A DNA stretch of 11,060 nt from the NCBI GenBank assembly GCA_002423075.1, contig DIUS01000124.1:309-11368 (forward strand), in the 5' to 3' direction. This document shows positions 5,861-11,060 of this stretch, piece after piece (position 1 is the stretch's first letter; each line of letters starts with the position of its first letter). Made by a program: the position numbers and the translations under genes. Source of the DNA: Microbacteriaceae bacterium UBA6152. GTDB taxonomy: Bacteria > Actinomycetota > Actinomycetes > Actinomycetales > Microbacteriaceae. The notes under the pieces are model-generated. The model was not told the origin of the DNA, did not search any database, and saw nothing but the letters and a program-made list of their open reading frames with translations.

Positions 5861-6702
5861 ACCGTCTGCGCGTGCGGCACATCACTGGCTTCCACTACGA
5901 GGGCGAGGTGACAGCGTCGTACAACGAGGCCCGCATGCTGCCGGCGAGCGGCGACGGCCAGCTCGTGCTGTTCTCGCGCCTCGACATCACGCCGACGTCG
6001 TCGCAGCACCACTATGTCGACTACTACGGCACGCGCGTCACCGCGTTCGAACAGTTGGCCCACCACCGCGAGCTGTCGCTCACCTCCGATTGCCTGATCG
6101 AGCTGCGCACGCGCCCCTCGACCGAGGGAACGGTGAGTTGGGATGCTCTCGCCGACCTCGTCGAGCGCACTGTGCAGAACGTCGAATGCACGGTGCAAAC
6201 CCGGCTCACGACCCCGCCCGACGAAGTGGCCGAGCGCGCTCGCGAGCTCGCGAGCGCGGCCCCCGACCCCGAGTCGGCGGCTCGCGCCATCTGCGACTTC
6301 ATCCACGACGAGGTCGAGTACATGTCGGGTGTGACGGGTGTGCACACCACGGCCGTCGAGGCCTGGCAGCAGAAGCGCGGCGTCTGCCAAGACATCACCC
6401 ACCTCGCGCTCGGAGCCTTGCGCACCGTGGGTATTCCCGCCCGCTACGTGAGCGGCTATCTGCACCCCGTGCCCGACGCCGAGATCGGCCAGACTGTCGC
6501 GGGCGAGTCGCACGCCTGGGTCGAGTGGTTCGACGGAGCCTGGCAGGGCTACGACCCCACCAACGCTCTCGAGATTCACGACCGCCACGTCATCGTCGGC
6601 CGCGGCCGCGACTACCGAGACGTGCCTCCTCTGCGCGGTGTCTACGCCGGGCCGTCGAGCTCGAAGCTCTTCGTCACGGTCGAGATCACGCGCGAGGGCT
6701 AG
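5857..6702 (+). CDS. Transglutaminase-like cysteine peptidase family protein
   Basis: This 281-residue protein has the bacterial transglutaminase-like N-terminal beta domain (about 1-85, starting RLRVRHITGFHYEGEV), then a transglutaminase/peptidase core. The catalytic triad is readable: Cys177 in GVCQDITHLALGALR, His219 in ESHAWVEW and Asp233 in GYDPTN. All three are intact. In this family the fold may cut, form or exchange amide bonds. In this operon it is predicted to process the product of the ATP-grasp ligase or a tagged protein, which is an inference from gene context. It has no signal peptide. The ATG overlaps the alpha-E stop by 4 bases (ATGA, 5857-5860) and there is only a weak purine stretch upstream, so translation probably depends on the preceding gene. 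It ends 2 bases from the convergent MFS gene. Confidence 0.93.
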   Translation: MNRLRVRHITGFHYEGEVTASYNEARMLPASGDGQLVLFSRLDITPTSSQHHYVDYYGTRVTAFEQLAHHRELSLTSDCLIELRTRPSTEGTVSWDALADLVERTVQNVECTVQTRLTTPPDEVAERARELASAAPDPESAARAICDFIHDEVEYMSGVTGVHTTAVEAWQQKRGVCQDITHLALGALRTVGIPARYVSGYLHPVPDAEIGQTVAGESHAWVEWFDGAWQGYDPTNALEIHDRHVIVGRGRDYRDVPPLRGVYAGPSSSKLFVTVEITREG

Positions 6703-6706
6703 CCCT
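6695..6706. repeat. 12-bp palindrome spanning two convergent stop codons
   Basis: AGGGCTAGCCCT is a perfect palindrome holding the TAG of the transglutaminase-like gene (6700-6702) and most of the opposing MFS stop (6705-6707). It has no loop and no T-tract, so it is a poor terminator. The coding ends leave no room for a terminator between the two operons. Confidence 0.6.
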
Positions 6707-8066
6707 AGGTCTTGCGCATCTCCGCCTCGATGATTGCGAGCTCTTGCGTCGCGGTGTCGAGGTCGCGCATACGCGTTTCGTAGTCGGCACGCTCCGTGTC
6801 GTCATCGTCATAGCGCACGCGCAGACGCCACCACGGGTCGTCGGCCGGGTTGCGTCTAATGCGCAGATTGCGCGTGCTGCGCATCCACGAGATGGCGACG
6901 ATCGCTGCGATGATTCCCGCGAGCGCACCCACCCCCATCGCCCAGCGCGGGCCGAGCTCGTTGGCGACGAGCCCGAGCACGGGGGCGCCGATGGGGGTGC
7001 CGCCCATGAAGATGGTCAGATACAGCGCCATGACCCGCCCTCGGATGTTCGCTCGCGTGGTCGTCTGCACATAGGCATTGGCGCTCGTGATCATGGTCAG
7101 CGCGAAGAAGCCGATCGGAACTAGCGCAAGCGCGAACAGCTCGAACGTGGGCATGAGCGCGGCGATCGCCATGAAGCCCGCGAAGCCCAGGGCGGCAAGC
7201 GTGATGACCCGCAGCCGCGGGCGTCCGCGCCGAGCTGTCATGAGGGCTCCGGTGACAGAGCCGATCGCGATGACCGACGACAGCAACCCGAAGGCGGCGG
7301 CTCCACGATCGAACTCGATGCGCACCATTGTGGCGGTGAAGATGGCGAAGTTGAACCCGAAGGTACCGACGAGGAAGACCATCGCGAATACGACGACCAG
7401 GTCGGCGCGCTTCGCCACATATTGGATGCCCGCTCGTAGCTGCCCGCGCCCCCGACCCTGTTTGCGCACCGGGTGCAGCTGGTCGGCCCTCAACAGCCCG
7501 AGCGCCACGAGCATCACGGCGTAGGTGACGACGTTGATGAGAATCACCCAGCCCGCACCGACAAGCACGGTCAGCAGACCGGCGACGGCGGGACCGATCA
7601 GGCGTGCCGTGTTGAACGATGCCGAGTTGAGGGCCACGGCATTGGGCAGCTCTTCCGTGCCGACGAGCTCGCCGACGAAGGTCTGGCGGGCCGGGGCGTC
7701 GAACGCCGTGGCGAGGCCGAGGCCGAGGGCGAGCAGGTAGACCATCCATAGTTCGGCAACGCCGAGCACGATGATGAGCCCGAGCGCGAGGGCCAGCAGC
7801 GCTTGCGCAATCTGGGTCATGGCGAGCAGGCGTCGCCCTGGAATGCGGTCGGCGATGACACCCGCGAAGGGGCCGATCACGAGGGCGGGCCCGAACTGAA
7901 ACGCCATGGTCAGGCCGACGGCAGCAGCGTCGTTGTCGGTGAGCTCGGTGAGCACGTACCATTCCTGGGCCGTCCGCTGCATCCAGATGCCGATGCTCGA
8001 GATCAGTGCTCCGGCGAACCAGATGCGGTAGTTCACACCCGCGAGCGAGCGGAACATCGCCCTCAC
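6705..8066 (-). CDS. MFS transporter, EntS-like exporter family
   Basis: The protein has about 453 residues and belongs to the major facilitator superfamily, of the MFS_3/EntS-like exporter type. It is an integral membrane proton-driven efflux carrier; the substrate is unknown. The opening FRSLAGVNYRIWFAGALIS followed by IGIWMQRTAQEWYVL is typical of the family. A DAPARQTFVGELV block and a series of hydrophobic membrane segments follow. The C-terminal tail after the last membrane segment is charged and probably helical (YDDDDTERADYETRMRDLDT), and cytoplasmic. I chose GTG at 8066 because GTGA overlaps the marR stop by 4 bases, typical of coupled genes. ATG at 8057, three codons in, is the alternative, with GAGG only 3 bases before it. 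A much longer upstream extension in this frame is the shadow of marR. Control by the adjacent MarR is likely. Confidence 0.9.
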   Translation of the reverse strand: MRAMFRSLAGVNYRIWFAGALISSIGIWMQRTAQEWYVLTELTDNDAAAVGLTMAFQFGPALVIGPFAGVIADRIPGRRLLAMTQIAQALLALALGLIIVLGVAELWMVYLLALGLGLATAFDAPARQTFVGELVGTEELPNAVALNSASFNTARLIGPAVAGLLTVLVGAGWVILINVVTYAVMLVALGLLRADQLHPVRKQGRGRGQLRAGIQYVAKRADLVVVFAMVFLVGTFGFNFAIFTATMVRIEFDRGAAAFGLLSSVIAIGSVTGALMTARRGRPRLRVITLAALGFAGFMAIAALMPTFELFALALVPIGFFALTMITSANAYVQTTTRANIRGRVMALYLTIFMGGTPIGAPVLGLVANELGPRWAMGVGALAGIIAAIVAISWMRSTRNLRIRRNPADDPWWRLRVRYDDDDTERADYETRMRDLDTATQELAIIEAEMRKT

Positions 8067-8506
8067 GCGTCGGCCAAGCGGTCGAGCACCGGTCGCGCGG
8101 CCTCGAGCGCCGCGCGCTCCGGGGCATTCAGCTCTTCGAGTCGCGATTGGAACCACTGCCGCCGCAGTCGGCGAGTCTCGGTAATGACGTGCTCGCCGGC
8201 GGCCGTGAGGGTCACGCGCACCTTGCGCGCGTCGTCGTCGCTCGGCTCGCGGCGCACGAAGCCGCTCGCCTCGAGGGCGTTGAGGGTGCGGTTCATCGAG
8301 GGGGAGCTCACGCGCTCGGCGGTGGCGAGCGCGCCGGGCGTCGTGGGTCCATCGGAGCGCAAGCGCCACAGCACACCCAGTTGCGTGTCACTGATGCTCT
8401 CACCGGCGCGTTCCGCGCGAATACGGCGGGCGAGACGCTGGATGACCATGCGCAGCTGCTCGTCGGCGGCGGTTTCATCATTCGTTTTGTTCACGGTCGT
8501 TAGCAT
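8063..8506 (-). CDS. MarR family transcriptional regulator
   Basis: The 147-residue protein has a MarR-type winged helix. A helical N-terminus (about 15-36) is followed by SDTQLGVLWRLRSDGPTTPG (39-58), a recognition region ALATAERVSSPSMNRTLNAL (59-78), and the wing with the family DxR signature (SDDDARKVRVTLT, 89-101). C-terminal helices serve for dimerisation. MarR dimers usually repress their own operon and release DNA on binding small phenolic or drug-like ligands. It is the first gene of an operon with an MFS exporter, with a 4-base stop/start overlap. A 30-base imperfect palindrome begins inside its start region and covers the upstream sequence, fitting autoregulation. No clear Shine-Dalgarno or -10 box is visible ahead of the ATG at 8506, so this start is somewhat less certain than the family call. 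Confidence 0.92.
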   Translation of the reverse strand: MLTTVNKTNDETAADEQLRMVIQRLARRIRAERAGESISDTQLGVLWRLRSDGPTTPGALATAERVSSPSMNRTLNALEASGFVRREPSDDDARKVRVTLTAAGEHVITETRRLRRQWFQSRLEELNAPERAALEAARPVLDRLADA

Positions 8507-8527
8507 AGCTCATGAGCTTGGCGAACG
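8498..8527. promoter_or_regulatory. 30-base imperfect palindrome, candidate MarR operator
   Basis: The centre is the perfect 12-base palindrome AGCTCATGAGCT (8507-8518), directly in front of the marR start codon. Symmetry extends outward with GC pairs and CGTT (8498-8501) matching AACG (8524-8527), so 24 of 30 bases are symmetric. Size and position fit a MarR-dimer operator. It lies between two divergent genes. Binding is inferred. Confidence 0.6.
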
Positions 8528-8535
8528 ACCTGGGT

Positions 8536-8552
8536 GCGCGGGGCGCCCGCGC
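8536..8552. repeat. 7-3-7 inverted repeat just upstream of the hydrolase -10 box
   Basis: GCGCGGG (8536-8542), GCG and CCCGCGC (8546-8552) form a perfect inverted repeat ending one base before the TAGGAT -10 box. A protein bound here would block the hydrolase promoter. It could also be a GC-rich coincidence, as the arms are simple G/C sequence. Confidence 0.4.
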
Positions 8553-8553
8553 C

Positions 8554-8559
8554 TAGGAT
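8554..8559 (+). promoter_or_regulatory. -10 box (TAGGAT) of the hydrolase gene
   Basis: TAGGAT matches the actinobacterial TANNNT pattern and would start transcription near 8566. The leader would then be about 15 bases, beginning at the ribosome binding site, unlike the leaderless genes here. No clear -35 is seen. Confidence 0.45.
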
Positions 8560-8566
8560 CGAGCGC

Positions 8567-8572
8567 AGGAGG
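8567..8572 (+). promoter_or_regulatory. Ribosome binding site (AGGAGG) of the hydrolase gene
   Basis: A consensus AGGAGG lies 8 bases before the ATG at 8581 and decides that start over the in-frame ATG at 8593. It is the strongest such site in the window. Confidence 0.75.
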
Positions 8573-8580
8573 CCACCCAC

Positions 8581-9453
8581 ATGCCGAAGATCATGGCCGA
8601 GCGCCAGCACCGCACCTTCACCGACGGGCACGGTGTCGTCGTGCACTACTACGTGTGGGCACCGGGCAAGCCGAAAGGCATTGTGCAGCTCGCGCACGGC
8701 GTCGGCGAGCACGCCCTGCGCTACGAGCGGCTCGCGCAAGACCTCGTCAACGCCGGTTATGCCGTGTACGCCGACGACCACCGCGGCCACGGCGCCACGG
8801 GTGTCGAATACTGGAAAGGCGACCTCAGCAGGATCGGCAAGCTCGGCGTCGGCGGCCTGCGCGCCACCCAGCAGAACCTGCTCGAGATCACCGCGCTGGC
8901 GAAGGCTGAGCATCCGAGCGTTCCCTTCACGATGCTCGGCCACTCGTGGGGCTCGCTCATGGTGCAGAACCTGCTCAATCAAGGCGAGCACGCGTACGAC
9001 GCCGTCGTGCTCACGGGCACGGCCCTGCGCACCCCCTTCGACATGAACGGCGGCGACCTCAACGCGCGTCACAAGCACCTGGGCACCACCGGAGCGGAGT
9101 GGCTGAGCCGCGACCCCGCCGTCGCCGCGGCCTTCGTCGCCGACCCGCTCACGACCGACGCGAAGGTGCTGCAGCTGTTCGGCGTGCTCGACGGGCTGCG
9201 CCTGTTCGGAACGCCCAAGCGCGTGCAGCCCCCCGTGCCGCTGCTCATTATGGTCGGCGACGACGACCCGCTCGGCGGCGAGAAGAGCGCCAAGAAGCTC
9301 GCCGACGCCTACCTGCGCAAGGGCGAGCTGACTGACGTCGAGCTCATCGTCTACCCCGGCGCCCGCCACGAGGTCTTCAACGAGACCAACCAGCAAGAGG
9401 TGCGCGACGACCTCATCGCCTGGCTCGACAGCCGCCTCTTTCCGACCACCTAG
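8581..9453 (+). CDS. Alpha/beta hydrolase, monoacylglycerol lipase-like
   Basis: The 290-residue protein is a serine hydrolase of the Hydrolase_4 (lysophospholipase/monoacylglycerol lipase) group, expected to cleave an ester of a lipid-like substrate in the cytoplasm. The oxyanion-hole region HGVGEH (39-44), the DDHRGHG block (65-71), the nucleophile elbow GHSWGS with Ser122, the acid GDDDP with Asp229, and His263 in GARHEVFNE are all present and correctly ordered. No signal peptide is visible. It is divergent from marR, so it may share control with the exporter, for instance to detoxify an ester ligand, but that is speculative. The start is fixed by AGGAGG 8 bases upstream. The stop TAG shares the tetramer CTAG (9450-9453) with the stop of the convergent cupin gene. 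Other esterase or haloperoxidase substrates remain possible. Confidence 0.9.
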   Translation: MPKIMAERQHRTFTDGHGVVVHYYVWAPGKPKGIVQLAHGVGEHALRYERLAQDLVNAGYAVYADDHRGHGATGVEYWKGDLSRIGKLGVGGLRATQQNLLEITALAKAEHPSVPFTMLGHSWGSLMVQNLLNQGEHAYDAVVLTGTALRTPFDMNGGDLNARHKHLGTTGAEWLSRDPAVAAAFVADPLTTDAKVLQLFGVLDGLRLFGTPKRVQPPVPLLIMVGDDDPLGGEKSAKKLADAYLRKGELTDVELIVYPGARHEVFNETNQQEVRDDLIAWLDSRLFPTT

Positions 9454-9794
9454 CGAGCGGCAGGCAGCGCTATGGCCGTCAGCACGATGACGCTCGGCTC
9501 GATCGCCGTGACGCTGTGCACGCCGTCCGGGATGCGCGCGACCGTACCCTCGGCGACCTCGATCGAGCGGGTCGCGTCAGTGAGGCGGATGCGCCCGCGC
9601 ACGACCTGTAGCACGGCCTCGCCCGGATTCTTGTGCTCGGGCAGCTCGCCGCCCTCGGCGAAACCGATCGCGGTCATGCGCAGTTGCTGATGATCAAGGT
9701 CGATCTTCTGTGCCGCGCGCCCCTGTGGGCTCTCGGCGGCTTTCGAGAGCAGGTAGTCGACGAGGGTCGGCAGGTGCAACGCGATAGGGTCCAT
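9450..9794 (-). CDS. Small cupin domain protein
   Basis: This 114-residue single-domain cupin has a beta-barrel pattern. The first motif region reads LPEHKNPGEAVLQVVRG (51-67), giving His54 and Glu59 as possible metal ligands. The usual second histidine of HxH is replaced by Asn56. The second motif region has IPDGVHSV with His93. The set is therefore His, Glu, His at best, and metal binding is uncertain. Similar small cupins often act as sensors, isomerases or stress proteins, and no substrate can be assigned. The ATG at 9794 follows TAGGGT by 6 bases and has no ribosome binding site, indicating a leaderless transcript. Its start region is divergent from the sulfurtransferase gene with only 23 bases between the start codons. 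Its end overlaps the hydrolase stop by 4 bases. Confidence 0.87.
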   Translation of the reverse strand: MDPIALHLPTLVDYLLSKAAESPQGRAAQKIDLDHQQLRMTAIGFAEGGELPEHKNPGEAVLQVVRGRIRLTDATRSIEVAEGTVARIPDGVHSVTAIEPSVIVLTAIALPAAR

Positions 9795-9800
9795 GTCAGC

Positions 9801-9806
9801 ACCCTA
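9801..9806 (-). promoter_or_regulatory. -10 box (TAGGGT) of the cupin gene
   Basis: On the minus strand TAGGGT sits at -12 to -7 of the ATG at 9794. It shares bases 9805-9806 with the -10 box of the divergent sulfurtransferase gene, so RNA polymerase can probably occupy only one of the two at a time. Confidence 0.55.
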
Positions 9807-9810
9807 CGCT
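9805..9810 (+). promoter_or_regulatory. -10 box (TACGCT) of the sulfurtransferase gene
   Basis: TACGCT ends 7 bases before the ATG at 9818, one base off the standard leaderless spacing. It supports ATG 9818 over the GTG at 9812. It overlaps the divergent cupin -10 box by two bases. Confidence 0.5.
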
Positions 9811-9817
9811 GGTGGCC

Positions 9818-10672
9818 ATGAGGCCTGCACTCGCCCCGTTCATCGATGCTGCCGAGCTCGACCGACTGCTCGCCGCCGACTCGGGCACGGTGGTCATTGA
9901 CAGCCGCTGGTACCTCGACGGCCGCTCCGGTACCGATGCTCACGCCGCCGGTCATGTGCCGGGTGCCGTGTTCATCGACCTCGACCAGTCGCTCGCTGGT
10001 GCGCCGTCTCCCGCCGCCGGGCGGCACCCACTGCCCCAGCCGGCCGACTTCGCTCGCGCCATGAGTGACGCCGGCATCGGTGACGACTCGACGGTCGTGG
10101 TCTACGACGACGCCGGGGGAGTGATCGCCGCGCGGCTCGTCTGGATGCTCCGGGCTCTCGGGCTCGCGGCCGCCGTGCTCGACGGAGGGCTCGACGCCTG
10201 GCAGCGGTCGCACCCGGATGAGGCACTGGAGTCGGGCGCAGTCGACCCGGTGCCAGCATCCTTCACCGCGCGCTCCTGGCCGGCCGCCCTGCTCGCGACC
10301 ATCGACGAGACGCAGGCGGCGGCGGCGGACGGCACCGCGCTCGTGCTCGATGCACGACCCCTCGACCGTTATCGCGGCGAGACCGAGCCGGTGGATGCTC
10401 GCCCCGGGCACATTCCGGGCGCGACAAGCTTTTCGTGCCGCGACAACGTGGCCGCCGACGGCACGCTGCTCGACGTCGACACCCTTCGTGAGCGACTGAC
10501 GGCGCTCGGGGCAGACGAGCGCCCGGTGATCAGCTACTGCGGGTCGGGAGTCACGGCGTGCCACACCCTGCTGGTGGTCGAGCATGTCGGTCTCGCGCCC
10601 GGCCGGCTCTACCCCGGGTCGTGGTCGCAGTTCGCCGCCGACCCGGCTCGGCCCGTAGCCACCGGCGAATAG
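9818..10672 (+). CDS. sseA: Sulfurtransferase, 3-mercaptopyruvate type (two rhodanese domains)
   Basis: This 284-residue enzyme has two rhodanese domains in tandem. It moves a sulfur atom from 3-mercaptopyruvate or thiosulfate to a thiol acceptor in the cytoplasm. The N-terminal domain (about 8-135) has VVIDSRWYLDGR, HVPGAVFIDLD and WMLRALG, and no active cysteine. The C-terminal domain (about 160-278) has VLDARPLDRYRGE, GHIPGATSF and the active-site loop CGSGVTAC with Cys241. CGSGVT is the loop typical of mercaptopyruvate sulfurtransferases such as E. coli SseA, whereas thiosulfate enzymes tend to have a basic residue after the cysteine. The C-terminal YPGSWSQFAADPARPVATG is characteristic. 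ATG 9818 is preferred over GTG 9812 for its spacing to TACGCT. The next gene starts 9 bases after the stop, but has its own -10 box. Confidence 0.92.
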   Translation: MRPALAPFIDAAELDRLLAADSGTVVIDSRWYLDGRSGTDAHAAGHVPGAVFIDLDQSLAGAPSPAAGRHPLPQPADFARAMSDAGIGDDSTVVVYDDAGGVIAARLVWMLRALGLAAAVLDGGLDAWQRSHPDEALESGAVDPVPASFTARSWPAALLATIDETQAAAADGTALVLDARPLDRYRGETEPVDARPGHIPGATSFSCRDNVAADGTLLDVDTLRERLTALGADERPVISYCGSGVTACHTLLVVEHVGLAPGRLYPGSWSQFAADPARPVATGE

Positions 10673-10675
10673 GCT
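10670..10675 (+). promoter_or_regulatory. -10 box (TAGGCT) of the lipoate-ligase-family gene
   Basis: TAGGCT lies at -12 to -7 of the ATG at 10682, leaderless geometry. Its first three bases are the stop codon of the sulfurtransferase gene, so this promoter lies across the end of the upstream gene. Confidence 0.5.
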
Positions 10676-10681
10676 GACTGC

Positions 10682-11060
10682 ATGTACGCTGAATTCAAGG
10701 TGCCGGGCGGCAAGCTCGTCGCCGCCGACCTCGAAGCGGTCGACGGTTGCATCAGCGGCTTCCGACTCGCGGGCGACTTCTTCGTCGAGCCCGACGAAGC
10801 AATCGCGGCCATCGAGTCGGCCGTCAACGGGCTGCCCGTTGACACCGACGCCGCGACGATCGCACGCGCGGTGCGCGATGCTCTGCCCGACGGTGCTGTG
10901 CTGCTTGGGTTCAGCCCTGAAGCGGTCGCGACCACGGTGCGCCGCGCGCTCGCGAGCGCGACGAGTTTCGCGGACTACGATTGGCAGCTGCTGCGCGGCC
11001 CGACACTTGCCCCGCTGCAGCAGATGGCCGTCGACCAGGTGCTCTCAGAAGAGGTCGGCG
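10682..11060 (+). CDS. Lipoate-protein ligase family protein, N-terminal part (cut by window end)
   Basis: The first 126 residues of a longer protein are visible, and no stop is reached. The opening MYAEFKVPGGKLVAADLEAV, then GFRLAGDFFVEPDEAIAAIE and a short helical region, resembles the small accessory domain that sits at the C-terminus of E. coli LplA. The segment ending QQMAVDQVLSEEVG (about 112-126) looks like the beginning of the LplA/LipB/BirA catalytic domain. This family attaches lipoic acid, or in some members octanoate or biotin, to carrier-domain lysines of enzyme complexes. The order accessory domain then catalytic domain is reversed compared with LplA. The catalytic lysine region lies outside the window, so activity cannot be judged. 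The start is supported by TAGGCT 6 bases upstream; no Shine-Dalgarno sequence is visible. Confidence 0.8.
   Translation, partial: MYAEFKVPGGKLVAADLEAVDGCISGFRLAGDFFVEPDEAIAAIESAVNGLPVDTDAATIARAVRDALPDGAVLLGFSPEAVATTVRRALASATSFADYDWQLLRGPTLAPLQQMAVDQVLSEEVG

Noticed and set aside
5502..7124. 540-residue plus-strand open frame across the alpha-E, transglutaminase and MFS genes
   Set aside because: It is rich in Arg, Pro and Ala, runs across genes on both strands, and has no domain. It is a high-GC shadow frame.
8067..8369. N-terminal extension of the MFS frame of about 100 residues
   Set aside because: It is antisense-free but out of frame with marR, Arg-rich and unlike any MFS N-terminus. 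The family start is at FRSLAG near 8057.

Overview
The window is chromosomal DNA from a high-GC actinobacterium. Family Microbacteriaceae is the best guess. The grounds are the strong G/C bias at third codon positions, the gene families present, and many apparently leaderless start codons preceded by a TANNNT -10 box. No rRNA, tRNA, CRISPR array, insertion sequence or phage gene was recognised.

Layout from left to right. On the minus strand are a small DUF1801 protein (28-450) and a class II Fic protein with a C-terminal winged helix (508-1620). The Fic gene looks lower in GC than its neighbours and has an AT-rich, repeat-studded promoter. A gene graveyard follows at about 1700-2165. It holds a broken FMN-dependent L-lactate dehydrogenase remnant on the minus strand (two internal deletions plus a nonsense codon) and an orphan C-terminal coding fragment on the plus strand. 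A Pfk-2-type phosphofructokinase gene follows (2175-3158). Next is the most interesting block, a tightly coupled plus-strand operon: circularly permuted ATP-grasp protein (3228-4937), alpha-E protein (4931-5860) and transglutaminase-like protein (5857-6702). A minus-strand marR-MFS exporter operon converges on it (8506 down to 6705). Divergent from marR is a monoacylglycerol-lipase-like hydrolase (8581-9453), which converges on a small cupin gene (9794-9450). A 3-mercaptopyruvate-type sulfurtransferase (9818-10672) and the start of a lipoate-ligase-family gene (10682 to the window end) complete the window.

How the genes work together. The ATP-grasp/alpha-E/transglutaminase trio is a known but functionally unassigned association, predicted from comparative genomics to make or trim peptide-like amide products. 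All three genes overlap at their stop and start codons. Two perfect hairpins sit just before the alpha-E ribosome binding site, inside a low-complexity tail of the ATP-grasp gene. MarR probably controls itself, the exporter and perhaps the divergent hydrolase through inverted repeats between 8498 and 8552. The sulfurtransferase and lipoate-ligase genes are adjacent but each has its own apparent -10 box.

Regulatory architecture is unusually legible. Five genes have TANNNT at exactly -12 to -7 of the start codon, and two more are one base off. In two cases the TAG stop of the upstream reading frame forms the first half of the next gene's -10 box. The cupin and sulfurtransferase -10 boxes overlap back to back. 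Family assignments rest on recognising motifs in the translations. No database search was run.
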